DNA of 64,000 bases from Lithospermum erythrorhizon. Lineage: Eukaryota; Streptophyta; Magnoliopsida; Boraginales; Boraginaceae. Made by a program: the position numbers and the translations under genes. Where the stretch lies: positions 62,001-126,000 of the forward strand of contig JADFUC010002033.1 of the NCBI GenBank assembly GCA_019722365.1, given 5' to 3'. The notes beneath the pieces are model-generated. The model had not been told where the DNA came from. It saw only the letters and a list, made by a program, of their open reading frames with translations, and searched no databases. Below, piece after piece: positions 48,153 to 60,618 of the stretch (position 1 is its first letter; every line of letters begins with the position of its first letter).

Positions 48153-49140
48153 GAGATTAAGTGTGGTTAAAATGGGAGGTGTATGAATTGTTCGGCGCAT
48201 CATGAGAAAATTTGAAGACAAATGGTTGTGGCATGACCTCATGAGGATGGGCCTTGAATCCCCGTGGAGAGATCAGTTCCCTCGTATTCGGGGTCTGAGT
48301 GTAAACTAGCCGTCTCTCGTCCGTCCGTGACCATGATTCTAGTCATACGGTGACCGTGAGATGTTGGATATGTACAAGGAATGCCAGTGCAATGTATTCT
48401 ATATTGATTAAATTATATACACCGTCGTTATTTTTTATTGAATATTGAAATGTGTAGGTTGGAAAAATATGCAACTTAAGAATGCGGAGGATTGAAGATC
48501 GTTTGGATTCCATTGATAAATAAATGTGGTTGGAATTGGCGTGATATATAGCGTGTATCCGAGGTATCACGTCGGCCAGATCTTCAGCGAATCCACGAAT
48601 GTGATAGATGAAGATGAAGAATAATGTTACATGTTTTTATTTTCTTTTATAAATGAACCTTAGTTTATTTTGTTTTATAGATGGATGAACTTTGGTTAGT
48701 TTAATGTTTATGGTTTGTTTTATTCTATGGATGTTAAAACTGTGGTTCGGATGTTTGAAGTTTATTTTATGATTTTGTTGGATTTCGATTTAGATATTTA
48801 TGGGTTTTTTTATGTATGTGTGTGGATTCGTTTTTTGTTGCTGATATAGTGTAAATAAGAATGGCATTTGTGATGGATAAGTATTAACTTTCGAGATCGG
48901 ACGTCAACGATCAACGGACGTCCGGCAGGGTTAGTTGGTGGCCGAGATTCGGCGTTACGACTTCATTGTGGCTAGTTAGTGTGTCGGTGGTAGGAGTGGG
49001 CGCCGTAATTACCGGTGTCTTGGATTCGCGTTAATGGCTGAAGCTGGCCAGATTCGGTGGGCGTAAACGTAGGCGGATTGGCGTGTCCAGGTCGTAGCAC
49101 GGGGCGTGTGCCGTCCGGCCCACTTCGTTGCCACGTCTAA
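48153..49140 (+). other. hAT-C second module, 3' part, and right terminus
   Basis: At 48180-48310 the sequence is balanced in composition and open in one frame (RRIMRKFEDKWLWHD then LMRMGLESPWRDQFPRIRG). From 48600 to 48880 it is T/G-rich, like a 3' untranslated region. CGGACGTC motifs (48897-48930) and GC-rich terminal sequence close the element. Confidence 0.4.
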
Positions 49141-49149
49141 TGATATAAG

Positions 49150-52100
49150 TCCACCGTCTCATGATTACAAATGCATGTATCTCAGTGATATAACTCAGAA
49201 TTGCGCTCATGGGCCGGATTCTACAAATGGGATGCCAACCCAATGTCGCCTTGTCCATTAGAAGCGGATGTTATATATCTTTGCCCAGGGAATAATAAAT
49301 AATTTTGGAAGATTGATCTTTTGGTATTACTACATAAATATCATTTAGATTCGCGTTTTGAGGTAATCTTGTCACGATTTCTTAGTTGTAACTCCTCTTA
49401 ATACCGTTACTAAGTGAAGTATCGAAACTTTGATCGTGAGTACGAAGTATCGGATACCCTCAAATCTTTCCCCTCGGATAATGGAGCGGAATAACATCAA
49501 GCGGAGTGACCACTCGATCCAAGAGTGGGATGTTCCCCTAAATCTTAAAGACACTGCCGCCTCGTGTAGGAGGTCATTCCAAATCAAAGACCAAAGTACC
49601 CTCCACAGAAACAAAGGGCCGAGGGGTTGAATGCCCTCTGACCTTAGCTGAGGGGTTACATTCAGATCAGGACCCATTGTTCACTTCACATCAACCCCAA
49701 ATGTCCTCGTCAACAACAGACTCACCACCATGTTATGTAAGATACACACATGCGAAGTTATTCACAAAAATTGCTAAAGGAAAGACAAGAAAAAGAAATT
49801 ATCTTCAAATGTTAGGGATTAAAAGACAAAAATAATTGCATTTTACTTCTAGTAGAACTACTAGAACTATTTTCACATTGTAACATTGCTTATATTGAAG
49901 GGAGAGGAATGCTCATTTAGTCATTTCTCCTTCCTAGTTACTTCGACTCGAAATCGAGAGGAGTGTTCCACATAAAACTAAAATACAACAGATAGGCAGG
50001 CAAACCCATGTTAAATTCCTCTCTATTCTCCCTCATTTTTTTCAATGTGTATTTGTCTATAAGCAAATAGAATTGTTAAAATCGCCATGGCCTGCAAAGG
50101 TGTTGTAGGTATGTTCGAAGTGATGGAAGTGTAACAATTTGTATTTACCCAAATTTCTTATTCCCTTATTTTAAATGACTTTTTTGTTCAATAATTATTC
50201 GAAATTAATTTTTTACTTATTGCACCAATTTTTTTTTCTAGATTTATAAATATACAATAATTTTATGTCATTTGGTCACCAAAAACGTTTGAGATTTTTA
50301 CTCATTATTTTCATTTCTTTTAGTATTTTAACCTTGTTTCTTCCACATGAATATATTTAATTTAAACATAAAAAAGAATATTTTATTTTTATAAATTTAT
50401 GTCATTTGGACACCAATATTTTCAATTTAATTATTACCATTATGAATTATAAAATTAATAATTTCAAATTGTGAATAACATACATAAAATGAAGATAAAA
50501 TGAATAAATACGGTGCACTATATTATGGAGTGATGTGTCTGAAAAAAAATGTGAAAAAATAATTGCCTAGTAGTTGTGGCATTCTTAGGTATAGGGGTAT
50601 TAAAGGCTTAATACCGTACAACCCCTGAATTATGGCCTATGATCATTTGTTTCAATAAAAATAAGCTTTGCATTTTTTTTGTTTAGACATGAGTGGCTAA
50701 AAATAACATCTTAAGAGCACTAGTGGTATAGTAGTATAATATGGTTGATTATTTAATTTGATTAAACTTCGATTCTGAATGTAATTAAACTAATGCAATA
50801 ATTAGTGGAATTTTTTTTTAGTTTGCTGGTGAAAAGAATTCATTGATAGAATTTTTGCTAAAATATTTGCATGCTAAATAATCAATTATTTCATGGTTCA
50901 ATTACTCTAAAGTTTGGGGAACGGTTCCTTATATTGGTTATATCTTGAAATTAAGTTTCGTAGGTAATTTAATTAATCAAAAAACCTGAATCACAAAATA
51001 ATTTATTGAACCAATTAATTCATTACATACTTTTGCAAGAACAAATCCCTACTCAATTATTCAAGATTTTCTATATTATGGTTTTCATTCGGTTTGGTGC
51101 TTAAAAATAATATTGAGCTACAGTTAGCATAATAAATAACACAATAATTAATATAATTAAAAATAAAGATAAATAGATATAAAATTCAAAAAGTAATTGA
51201 ATAAATAGTTTTTTTTTGAAATTAAAAATTGAAATAGTAAAAAAATAACATATTCCTGAATCTGACTATCTATCTAATTATATTCTAAGGATGGGTCATT
51301 TTTTTTTAAAATTCACGCTCAACCATCACGTTTTATTTTTGGATCACCTTTTTATGTATTTTCTTTTAAGAAATTCCCTATTATTCACACAAAATTGACA
51401 AATTAATATTTAAAATATGTTACAGAAAATTAATAATAATATCCATAAATTTTAATAATTAATTAATTAATGATAACTAATGAGTAATAATAATACTAGT
51501 TAATAATTTCATTAATTAATAATGATATTAAATAATTAATTAATAATAATACTCTTGTAGTTAGTGTTAAGGGAATAATTTGAGTCGACATTAATAATGG
51601 TGAGGAGGAGGCATTGATGATTTCATTTAAGCGTTATGTAGTTTGTGAATGCTCGAAACATGATAATGTCTTTATTGCATTCGAAGCGGATCGTATAGAA
51701 GTCTAAAATGGTAGAATAGGGAGGAAAAAGCGTGGATATGGTGTTGGCCGGCTAATATCACAGTAATGGAAAAACCATTAAGCTTTTAAACCGAGATGAG
51801 CTTTGTATAAATGGGCCGTCATGTCGAGATAATTGTAAGTTTTCATCTCTACTCTATTCTTATATATAGAGTCACATTTAAATTAGAATAAAAGAATTTA
51901 AAGAGAACTTTATATATATTAAAGGCAGTGAATATTATTTGCAAACCGCCTTAATAGACAACACAACCCCATTTCTGCTCGAATGGTGGGTTACACACCA
52001 TCCAATATTTACAACGTCGGATGACACGTTTACATATCGGCTTGATAACATTTACACACACGTCGGATGATACGTTTTAAATATCGTAGGATAACATATT

Positions 52101-53700
52101 TCGTCAGCGTGATTACAACGGCCAACGTTCCAAGCGTCAAGTACGCAATATTCATAGGTTATACTGTTGTCGGCACGGTTTAAAAGTAACATCGTCATAA
52201 CAAAGATATCATAACTACGGCGTCGTTCACATATCGATTAATAAAGTATTCATTTCCACATAGGTGCGGATCTGCACGATCTCTTGTTACAGCTTGGCCG
52301 GAGGCCTAGAGCATCTGCAGGATTGGGTTTTGCAGTTGTCATTGGAAAGCATGATCGGGAAGTTGAAGAAGACCGGTAGCCACAATCTTCGTTGGTAGCC
52401 AGACGGACAATTAGATGATTTTGGTTGCGGAGGTAATATACCACCGTTTTTTGCCTCAGCAGATTTATTTAATAATAATAATAATTAATTTTAATAATTA
52501 ATTATGTAATTAGTCATAATAATAATAAACTAATTACATAATAATAATATCACATGCAAATAGAGAATATAAATTTAGAAATTTGAATAAATTAGTAGAT
52601 AATAATTTATGGGCCCCGTAAATATTTAGGGAAGCTAAAAAATGTGAATTTTTTTACGGTGCAAGCGAGTTGGTGAAATAGGCAGGCTTGTAGTATTATG
52701 AGTTCGATTTACTACAATCACTTTCTTCGTCAAACGATTTGTAGGCTACATCAGCATCAGCATCAGATCTACAGTGCTATTACATCAGCATCCGAACTAC
52801 AGTCGAGACTCGACGAACCTCTACAGTGACGCTCGACGAATAAATTGATGCAGGTTTCGGACCCCGAACCCGTTATGAAAGAGGATGTACACCTTTCTCT
52901 CTATCGTTTTATTTTTTCCTAACCAAGAGAATGTACACTTGCTCTTACACCTTACGATATCTGTTTATTTTCTTAAACCAATTATTTACGTACATTGTTA
53001 GTCAAACTTAAGTGTATTAAGAAAACGTTTTGAAATTCCATAATATATATATATAAAATAATTAAAAATTAAAATTATATCTCAAAAATTAAAAAAATCT
53101 ATTAATTTAAAATAAAAATAGTAGTAAACTAGCTACACAACAAAAACCAATATTAGGAAATTTAAATAAAATTTTGGACTGAAATTGTAGGGCTAACCCA
53201 AAAAGGGAACCCTTCCAAAAATTCTCGAAGGCCTGAGCAAAACCCAAGCCTAGGAGGGGGTTTGGAAATAGTTTTCAACCAGCAATAGACGCGCCTCGGT
53301 TAGTACCTCATAAGCTGCGTCATTGCCCCAAGCGCAAAGATACTTTCTTCAACACCCCAACCTCTTTTTTTATAAGCTCATTTCTTACTCATCTGCCACA
53401 AAGTTCCGATGTGGGATCTAAAATTCTAACCAAACACAAATCTGAATTAATTCCACCGACTTCTTTAGACTGATTTCTCCACTACATATCACATTCTGCA
53501 ACATATATTACACTCTCTGCAATGCTTCTCTTGCGTCACATTTTTACTTTTTTAATCTTCAATTGTGTTACCCAAATACAGAAAACTATTGCAGACTTGG
53601 CAATTACTCTTCCCTCGTTATAATATCGGAAGTGACCTTCAGCAATATTGTAGATGGAAAAGAGAGACAGATATAGAGACATGACCAGCAACCAAGGGGA
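49150..53700. other. intergenic, no gene recognised
   Basis: At 49370-49680 there is a balanced-composition segment open on both strands (101 codons minus, 66 plus) without a known domain. From 50140 to 51560 the sequence is very AT-rich. At 51900-52450 there is another balanced segment with no domain. At 52740-52860 there is a CATCAGCATCAG run and a repeated TCTACAGTG..CTCGACGAA phrase. Confidence 0.5.
52671..52712 (+). repeat. possible tRNA-like internal promoter (SINE candidate)
   Basis: TGGTGAAATAGG resembles a polymerase III A box and GAGTTCGATTT, about 29 bases on, a B box (GGTTCGANTCC). The spacing is right for a tRNA-derived SINE head, but no cloverleaf, tail or duplication could be seen. 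Confidence 0.25.
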
Positions 53701-53937
53701 TAGAATTGCAACATGAAGACTGCTGAGTTAGTGTACAAATGTTACATTAAGATCAATCAACCTTCATGTGTGATTCTAAACTACGAGTTTCTCTGCAAGA
53801 CTAGCTACACGGAGATGATATTCATAGTCCTAAAACCAACCATCGTATGCACCAGGGCAGTGGCCAAGGCCAACAATGCATCTCAAGCTAATCAAAACCT
53901 CATACAGTGTAGTTCATTCATTGAGTCTGGTTTCACC

Positions 53938-56900
53938 TCAGCTCACGTAAGGGGGATCAATGAATGCCCATTCGAAAACCTGCTCATATTGAACAGCTGC
54001 ATTGTCCCATGAGTAATTTGCGTCCATTCCTCTCTTCACCAAACCGTCCCATGAAGGCTTGTAGTCTCTGTAAGTCATGACAGCGGTCCTCAAGGCCTGC
54101 GACATATTCGACAGTTAACATTTACAGATGTCATGAATGGACTTTAATTTTGACGAAGAAAAAACTGTTGAAATATGATTGCGAAAGAACAGTTATGTTC
54201 ATGTTATAGAGATCAACAAAAGGACATGCCAAACTAGGTCATTTGAATCATTATATAAGTTTTGGTTTTAATCTTTTGTTTGGGAGGGGGAGGGGGAGTG
54301 ACTACCAGCAACGAATACTTAGACCATAAGTTGTAGCTTTACACGAAATAATAAATGAGATAGAAGAATGTGATGAAAATCATAAGATGATATATGGTGA
54401 TGACACAAAACTGAAGATGTAAATCTTGACAATGAAAAAACTTACATGCAGCAAGTTTTCTTTTGATAGAGGAGAAAATGCCCACCTGTTGAAGGCACGA
54501 CAACTAGATTAACATACCATTGTCAACGTTATATACGTCTCTCATAAAGCAATTCGGTAACTTAAATATCAAACAATGTTTTATTGTCCTCAGTTGAGCT
54601 GATACGAGAATTCAGAGGTTTAAAATATGTGTAGTATTGGGAAATGCAACATCTACAACCAAACATTTCACAATACATAATTTCTCTGTCCTAAAACTCA
54701 TTTATGTTCCAGAAAGGTCGAATGCAGATACCATGATTGATGAGAATTTTAGTATGAATTCTTTCTTGTATATGTTAAAAATATAAAGAAAATAATATTA
54801 TAAGCTATTTTCAAAGGCGAATCTAATATAAATTTTATATTTATTAAATTAATGTGTAATTAATAAATAATGGTCAAAGATTTCATCGATATCAGCGTCG
54901 AATAAAAAAGCGAGTAGTAATAGCTACTTTTAGCTATATTTCTTTAAGCAATAAATCGAAACTGGCTAAAAAGAAATACAGTAAAAAGTGATATCAGGAC
55001 AAACATGGAAATTTTTCACTAAAGGTATATAATGATAGCCCTAGCAAAAGATTTTACTTTGAGAAAAACATACCCAGTTCCTTCACCATTTCCTTCATTA
55101 GAGTAGGGGTTGAAGTTCTTCACCGTGTCCTGTGATAGAAAGAATAGTTCACTTTAGAGCATAATTTCACCTCTAAATAAAAGAGCACCTTCTTTTCATT
55201 TTTAATATCAGCTCACACGAAGTCCGCCAGTCTGATGAACCACAGGAACTGTGCCATATCTCATTGCATATAGCTGATTTAGACCACATGGTTCAAATCT
55301 TGAAGGCATGACCAGGATGTCACAGCTGCATTAATCCAAGACAACAAAAAGTCAAAGTTCCTATATAATCTCTATGTAACTCTTAAATCCATTATTTTGT
55401 AAAGTAATTTACCCAGCTGTTATCCTGTGAGAAACTGGAACATTGAAGCCAACCCAACCACGGAATTTGTCCTTGTAGAGTGATTCTTTATTTCTCATCC
55501 AATCTTCATATTGGCGCTCCCCAGATCCGAGCATTACCTATGACCAAATTCAATTCACTGATTTCAGGCACGAACATCCAAATTTGATATACACCAGAAC
55601 TCAGAACCAATCAGTTCTAAATAAGCAATTACACTAAACTGGAAATTCATCAGATACATAGAATTTCGCCATTGTAAGAAAGCTAAAAAGGTGTGATGTT
55701 GAGAAAGTACATATAGCAATAATTATAGTCTTTGTTTGGACCTCATCAGGAAGGAGAAAGACGGAAGAAATTAAACATAGAAAGGAACAGATTCTTTACT
55801 GTCTCAACTAGCTTGAATTTTAAGTCACCAACTGAAAGAGAAATACATTCCATGCAATGGGAAACTTAGAAGAGCTTAGCACAAGATTATTCACAAGGGA
55901 AAAAAAGCAATTGCAACCGTAAATAATGAAAATAAGATCAGAATCTTCTTTCTATTGGAGTGGCAAAGGTAAAAGAGAAACACTTACAAATTGAATATCA
56001 TCTTGCAATAGTTCAGGAGTTGCAGACAGAAGTATGTCCACACCTTTCTGATAATCCAGTCTTCCAATAAATCCAATCTATTTTCGCCATGCTTTTTAGG
56101 TCACTTGAGGATGATATTTAATAGCTGAACGGAATTAACGAATGGCATAAATGAAATCCTACCATGGGGCACTCGGGTCGGATAGGAAGACCTAACTCCT
56201 TTTGCAAAGAAATTTTACACTGGATCTGCACGTTTATGAAGAAATGAGATGTAGATGTTGGGACAAGAAATTAGACGTATAAGTCCGCCTCTTTATAGTC
56301 TCCTTATAGACAATATTAAGCCATGACATACATATAGAACTCCTTCAATTGTACATTTGTACTCAGGCTAAAAAAAGTGTATCAATTTGCTGAAAGCATG
56401 AGCTACACTACCTTCCCAGAGAGGTCATTGATAGAATAATTGCATGGGAGGTTCTCATCTGAAGCTGGGTCCCACTCATTGATGTCAATGCCATTCGTAA
56501 TCCCTGTATAAGAATGTAAAATGTCTCGGTGATTAGATCAACTTAAAGGTAATATTATTAACTGTTTAAACTTTAAACTAAGTAAAGCAAACAATCTCCC
56601 GATTTGGGTAACATAAAATTCGAATGTGTAGCTTTTGAAAGTGTTTGATAACTTTCTTCATTATCAAGGGTCATCTATTACATCAAGGAAAGAACCAATA
56701 TGCACGAATCGACCAAAGAGTAAAACAAGCTACAAAGTTTAATAGAGACAGGGTCGGATGATTTAATCAGATTCGTCAACGCAGAAGGTTTTTTATCTAA
56801 AAATTTATTGGTCAAAAGAAACAGAGGTTGCGTTCTGACCATCCATATAGGAGAGGAAATTGTTTATTGTCCATCAGAGGTAATAGTTCTTACACAATTA

Positions 56901-59900
56901 AATTTTTTTATTTTTTATTTTTTGCATTACAAATAAGAAACATGAGACCATTACCGTTAAGAACCATCTTTCGACTGCTCAGTAACTCATGTAACCCATT
57001 TCCACCTTCAGGAGTTGTAATTTCCTGAGAATAACCCTGTAGCCAGAAGAATGAAAGGAATGAACAGTGACATTATGAATCATTTTTGCGTAAGATGTTA
57101 CACTTGCCTGTAACTATACCAAGAAATAAACAAGTATCACTAGTTCTTGCAGTAGTCAAGATTATGGACAATCAGAAAAGTGATTTAGCTATTAAGAAAC
57201 ACACTTAGGGAGCAAGAATATAATAACCTGGCTAACGGTCATAACACGATCTGCTGTCACGATTGCACCTTTCAGAATATTGACAGCTTCACCAGTGTCA
57301 AGAGCATGTGTCCTTGCCCATGTGGGGAAAATCCATTCTAATGCTCCATACCACTCTGGAGGCAATCCCAAATTTTTGTAGGTCACTGCAGGTTCCACAC
57401 CCTTCATTATAAATAGAGGACAAAATATTACATGTGGGTGATACTTGAAATTTCAAGAATATTCTTATTGGTTTTTCCAAGGTACAAACTGAACTAAGGA
57501 TCACATGAATCAAATAAAATGATGCACACGAAAAGGATACCTGATGTGCAAGATTGTGTATCACGACAATACATCGAGCATCCTTATAGACACCATAGGG
57601 ACGATATTTTGATGCCAAAAGTCTGCGAGAAGCATTGAGTATCACAGCCCACACAGGTGAACCAGGCAGTGGTCTAAGTTGTAAAAGCAATGGAAAAGGG
57701 GAAGTGGTATAAATAGAAAAACCAAAATTCAAATTAAGTATAACAACATGCCCCAATGCCTCTAATGAGGCTCCTGCCTAAGTTGGGGGCAGTGTTGATA
57801 CTAGTACTCACATAACCTTACCAGCGGTAACATGGAGTTTGTTCCGAATCGACCCAATGAATTGCAATGACTATCAATACTTCACAATAGATAAGAAACG
57901 GAGATACAATTAACTAGAGTAGATAAAATTTAAAACACCCATATATAGTGTTTTGTACGGTATAAAGAAGTAGATCGGCTAAGTCACGTACACTGGAACC
58001 AGGCCAGCATGCCAATCATTAGCGAGGAACAAACATTTCTCCCCAAAAGTGAAGCCACCTAAAGGAAGCACTAAAGGAGCTTCACATGCTGCGTGACAAA
58101 GTAAGGTGAACCGAAACTGCTTAACAAAAAGAGGAAGAATCAAGAGTTGTCATTCTTGTCCCCCTACCTTAAGATTATAATAGAATAATAGAAAACAAAA
58201 TCATTTACCTGGTTATCACCGAAGGCACCATGAATATCTCCATAAGGTGTTCCCGGCCGATGATAAGAAGGGTGGTCCACAAATACCTAAGGCAGCAGAT
58301 GCAAGAGACTCTTTCAGATTCAAATAAAATATCAAAAGACAATTATAAGAGATAAAACTCTATACTGAGGAAGGGAGGGACAGAGGCAAAGAATAGATAT
58401 GCATTTGTTTGAACGTAAGCATTTTGTTTCCAGATTACTAAGAGTCTAATGCTTTTAGTGGTAGAAATGTATTGCATCTGAAATGTTAGTAGATCAGATC
58501 ATTATGGCCCACAGTGAACTACAAATTAAAACAATGTATAAATGTGAATCACCGTCACCATGAGAGGAAGGATTAGAGGATATACCACTACCACAAACAA
58601 ATAATAATATTCATGTTTCTTACCCAATCAACGCCTAGCCTGTACTCATGGAAGTAAGAAACTTCTTGGACATCGCCAAAACAGTAGATCTTAATCTTTG
58701 TCTTAAGGTTAACTGCATTAGCAAACTTTTTATCTGAAGGACTACCATTCTGGTATCTTGGACAAACAACCATTACTCGATGACCACGTTGAGCGAGAGC
58801 AATAGGTAGAGAACCGCAAACATCTCCTAAGCCCCCTGTCTTACAATAGGGAGCTGCCTCTGAGGTAACGAAGACAATATTGTAGGTTACTTTGGTTACA
58901 ATTTCTCCTCCTCCTTCTGTATCCTCAGCAATATGATCTTTAATATTAGCACCATTACTGTCAGTGGTCAAGAGTTTGTCCAAACCTGAAGTGAAGTTTT
59001 GGACATCAGTGCTGGGAACTTATTGTTAAGAATCCATGGGGGTCCACCCTAAAATCAATAGGCAATAGGCGAGTAACCCCGGACTATATAAACACCTTGT
59101 ATGTTTCGGCATAATCAATGTGGGATGGATTCTTCTTCGAAACTTACAGTTTAAGTTGGTTAAAATAATAACTTTCAACATAGATGTGTACTTTATATTG
59201 AGATTAAGCTGATATTCACAAATTCGGAAGCTATAAACAGCCCAAAGCATCAAGAGTCAGAAATAATGTCCTAAGTCTATCGTTAGCAATAGAACGAGAC
59301 CAAGAATGTGTAATCCACAAAAGATATATTAGAAAGCTAATGAAAGTCATTCTTATTCAGAAAATGGATTAGTTGGGTAATCAATTTTATTAATGTCACA
59401 CGTCCCACATCGGTAGTCGGTGTACTCCCAGTCAATATATAAGATATAGGGCTAATGCTTCTATTGTCAATTGGTATTAGAGTGGAACCCATAGACTCTT
59501 AACAAATTTCATTCCTCCCTTTCATCTGGCTTAAAACCAATTACAGAATACAGACATTGAATTCAGAATTAAGGCCTAAGGGGTTGAAATGTACTCAACC
59601 TTAGCCATATGATATCAGGGAAGTACAAGTCTATCTACTTTAGGTATATTAGTAATATTAATTAAACTTTTAATAAAGTACTTTTTGCCAAGTAAATTGG
59701 GACGGGGAGTACACTTTAGCAGTCCAAAACATTACTACTCCGTATAACATAAGCAAAAGGCTCCAACAATAACCATACTAAAGAACATGAAGAAGTAAAA
59801 CAATTTAACTGATATAGTAAGTTTCAAGTCATTTTCTAAGAGTGTACAACAAGATCAATATAACATAAACGAAAAAAATAATGAAATTCTTGAATTACCA

Positions 59901-60163
59901 GATGGAGGAATTAAATGAAAACCAACAACAGAACCAGAATCATCAATCTCTGTACCCAAGACAAGACCTTTGTCATAGTTTTCAGAATCTCCACCAAGAT
60001 TTTGCTTTGCACACAATCTTTTCATGCAAAGAGACTTGTTGGTTGTTCTTCTTCTCTGCCTCCACATACCCATTTGCCTAAAGTTTCTACTCTGCACATA
60101 ATAGTCTTTAAACTTTGACTCATGATGATTTGCAAAAGTTGCACAAGTTTGTAGAGTTGCCAT
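53938..60163 (-). CDS. SS1: soluble starch synthase I, plastidial (frameshift in last exon)
   Basis: Starch synthase I moves glucose from ADP-glucose to the non-reducing end of short amylopectin chains in plastids (glycosyltransferase family 5). Fifteen exons on the minus strand with GT-AG introns: 60163-59899, 58985-58624, 58286-58209, 58116-57992, 57622-57541, 57401-57228, 57036-56955, 56503-56412, 56225-56163, 56077-55988, 55537-55413, 55325-55217, 55129-55074, 54485-54446, 54097-53938. The product is about 633 residues (family about 640-650). Residues 1 to about 55 ([14 protein letters not shown], Ser/Arg-rich) look like a transit peptide, and [13 protein letters not shown] follows. The donor-sugar motif [13 protein letters not shown] starts at residue 137. 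[60 protein letters not shown] (catalytic-region Glu about 524) and [14 protein letters not shown] come in family order. In exon 15 the run TTT at 54059-54061 has one base too many: the frame shifts after [11 protein letters not shown], although the normal ending [11 protein letters not shown] is present in the next frame, with its stop at 53938-53940. Confidence 0.93.
59020..59715. mobile_element. miniature-retrotransposon and MITE fragments in SS1 intron 1
   Basis: At 59394-59490, TGTCACACGTCCCACATCGG, a TATATAAG box and, after TCTATTGTCA, ATTGGTATTAGAGTGG (close to the primer-binding site TTGGTATCAGAGC) have the order of a TRIM-type LTR plus primer site. A related piece in reverse orientation lies at 59028-59130 (CATCCCACATTGATTATGCC and TTTATATAGTCC on the minus strand). 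At 59700-59713, GGACGGGGAGTAC looks like one Stowaway terminus. All are partial. Confidence 0.4.
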
Positions 60164-60618
60164 TGAAGGGTGAGCAGAAGAGGGGGAGATGATAAATAGT
60201 GTAGCAAGAGAGAGTAGAGACACGTAAGGGATCGTTTTTGGACAACAGTTTTGGGAGTGAAACTGAATAAACAAATATCTGAGTTAAGGGAAATTAGGAA
60301 AAGAAAGAAAAAGACAGACAGGAGTAAGAGAGAGTGTAATTTGATGCGAATGGATCCACTAATTCGATACTTGTTCGTAAATTGATTCCAAAGACTCGAC
60401 TCGATAACTTGTATGAACAATTATCGAGTTTGATTCGATTATCATTTTGTTACTTGATAAATTGTCTAGTATAGTCGAACCCCATCGACTAAATACCGGT
60501 AAAGTTAAAAAACAAATAGTGCATGATATATATTTTAAGAAACTAATACATCTAATATATTCATATTTGGGTAATTCATTACTAGCATTGTGAATGGAAA
60601 TGGTAAGCATACAATCGT
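60164..60618. other. SS1 upstream region
   Basis: This is the probable leader and promoter of SS1 on the minus strand. Pyrimidine-rich stretches (60290-60340, minus strand) fit a plant leader. No clear TATA box was chosen. It is only about 450 bases long before the copia LTR at 60619. Confidence 0.45.

Larger units (their letters stand above)
35288..49140 (+). mobile_element. hAT-C: hAT element with terminal repeats and near-perfect 8-bp duplication, split by a CACTA element
   Basis: The left terminus TAGAGGTGGCGAGTGGGAGT leads to GTGGGCCGG. The right terminus, read inward, is TTAGACGTGGCAACGAAGTG then GGCCGG. Flanks are TATATAAG (35280-35287) and GATATAAG (49142-49149), seven of eight identical. 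Sub-terminal GCGGGCGTC/CGGACGTC motifs occur near the left end (35460-35700), in an internal array (38408-38700) and near the right end (48895-48930). A hAT transposase lies at 36059-38330. After removal of the CACTA element (about 39733-48152), about 5.4 kb remains, nearly the same as hAT-A without its LTR. Confidence 0.8.

Noticed and set aside
48180..48310. Apparent similarity of the hAT-C second module (FEDKWLWH) to a hAT-A segment (QRNDKWLIH)
   Set aside because: It rests on about 12 shared bases; a match of this size between two segments of several hundred bases can occur by chance. It is not used as evidence of homology.
49372..49677. 101-codon minus-strand frame as a protein gene
   Set aside because: No family motif; the opposite strand is open over the same stretch, as expected for a base-composition effect.
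59855..60274. Longer SS1 N-terminus starting at 60274
   Set aside because: The extra 37 residues begin at an upstream in-frame ATG and are hydrophobic, unlike a transit peptide. The ATG at 60163 gives MATLQTC, matching starch synthase I starts in style. The upstream start cannot be fully excluded.
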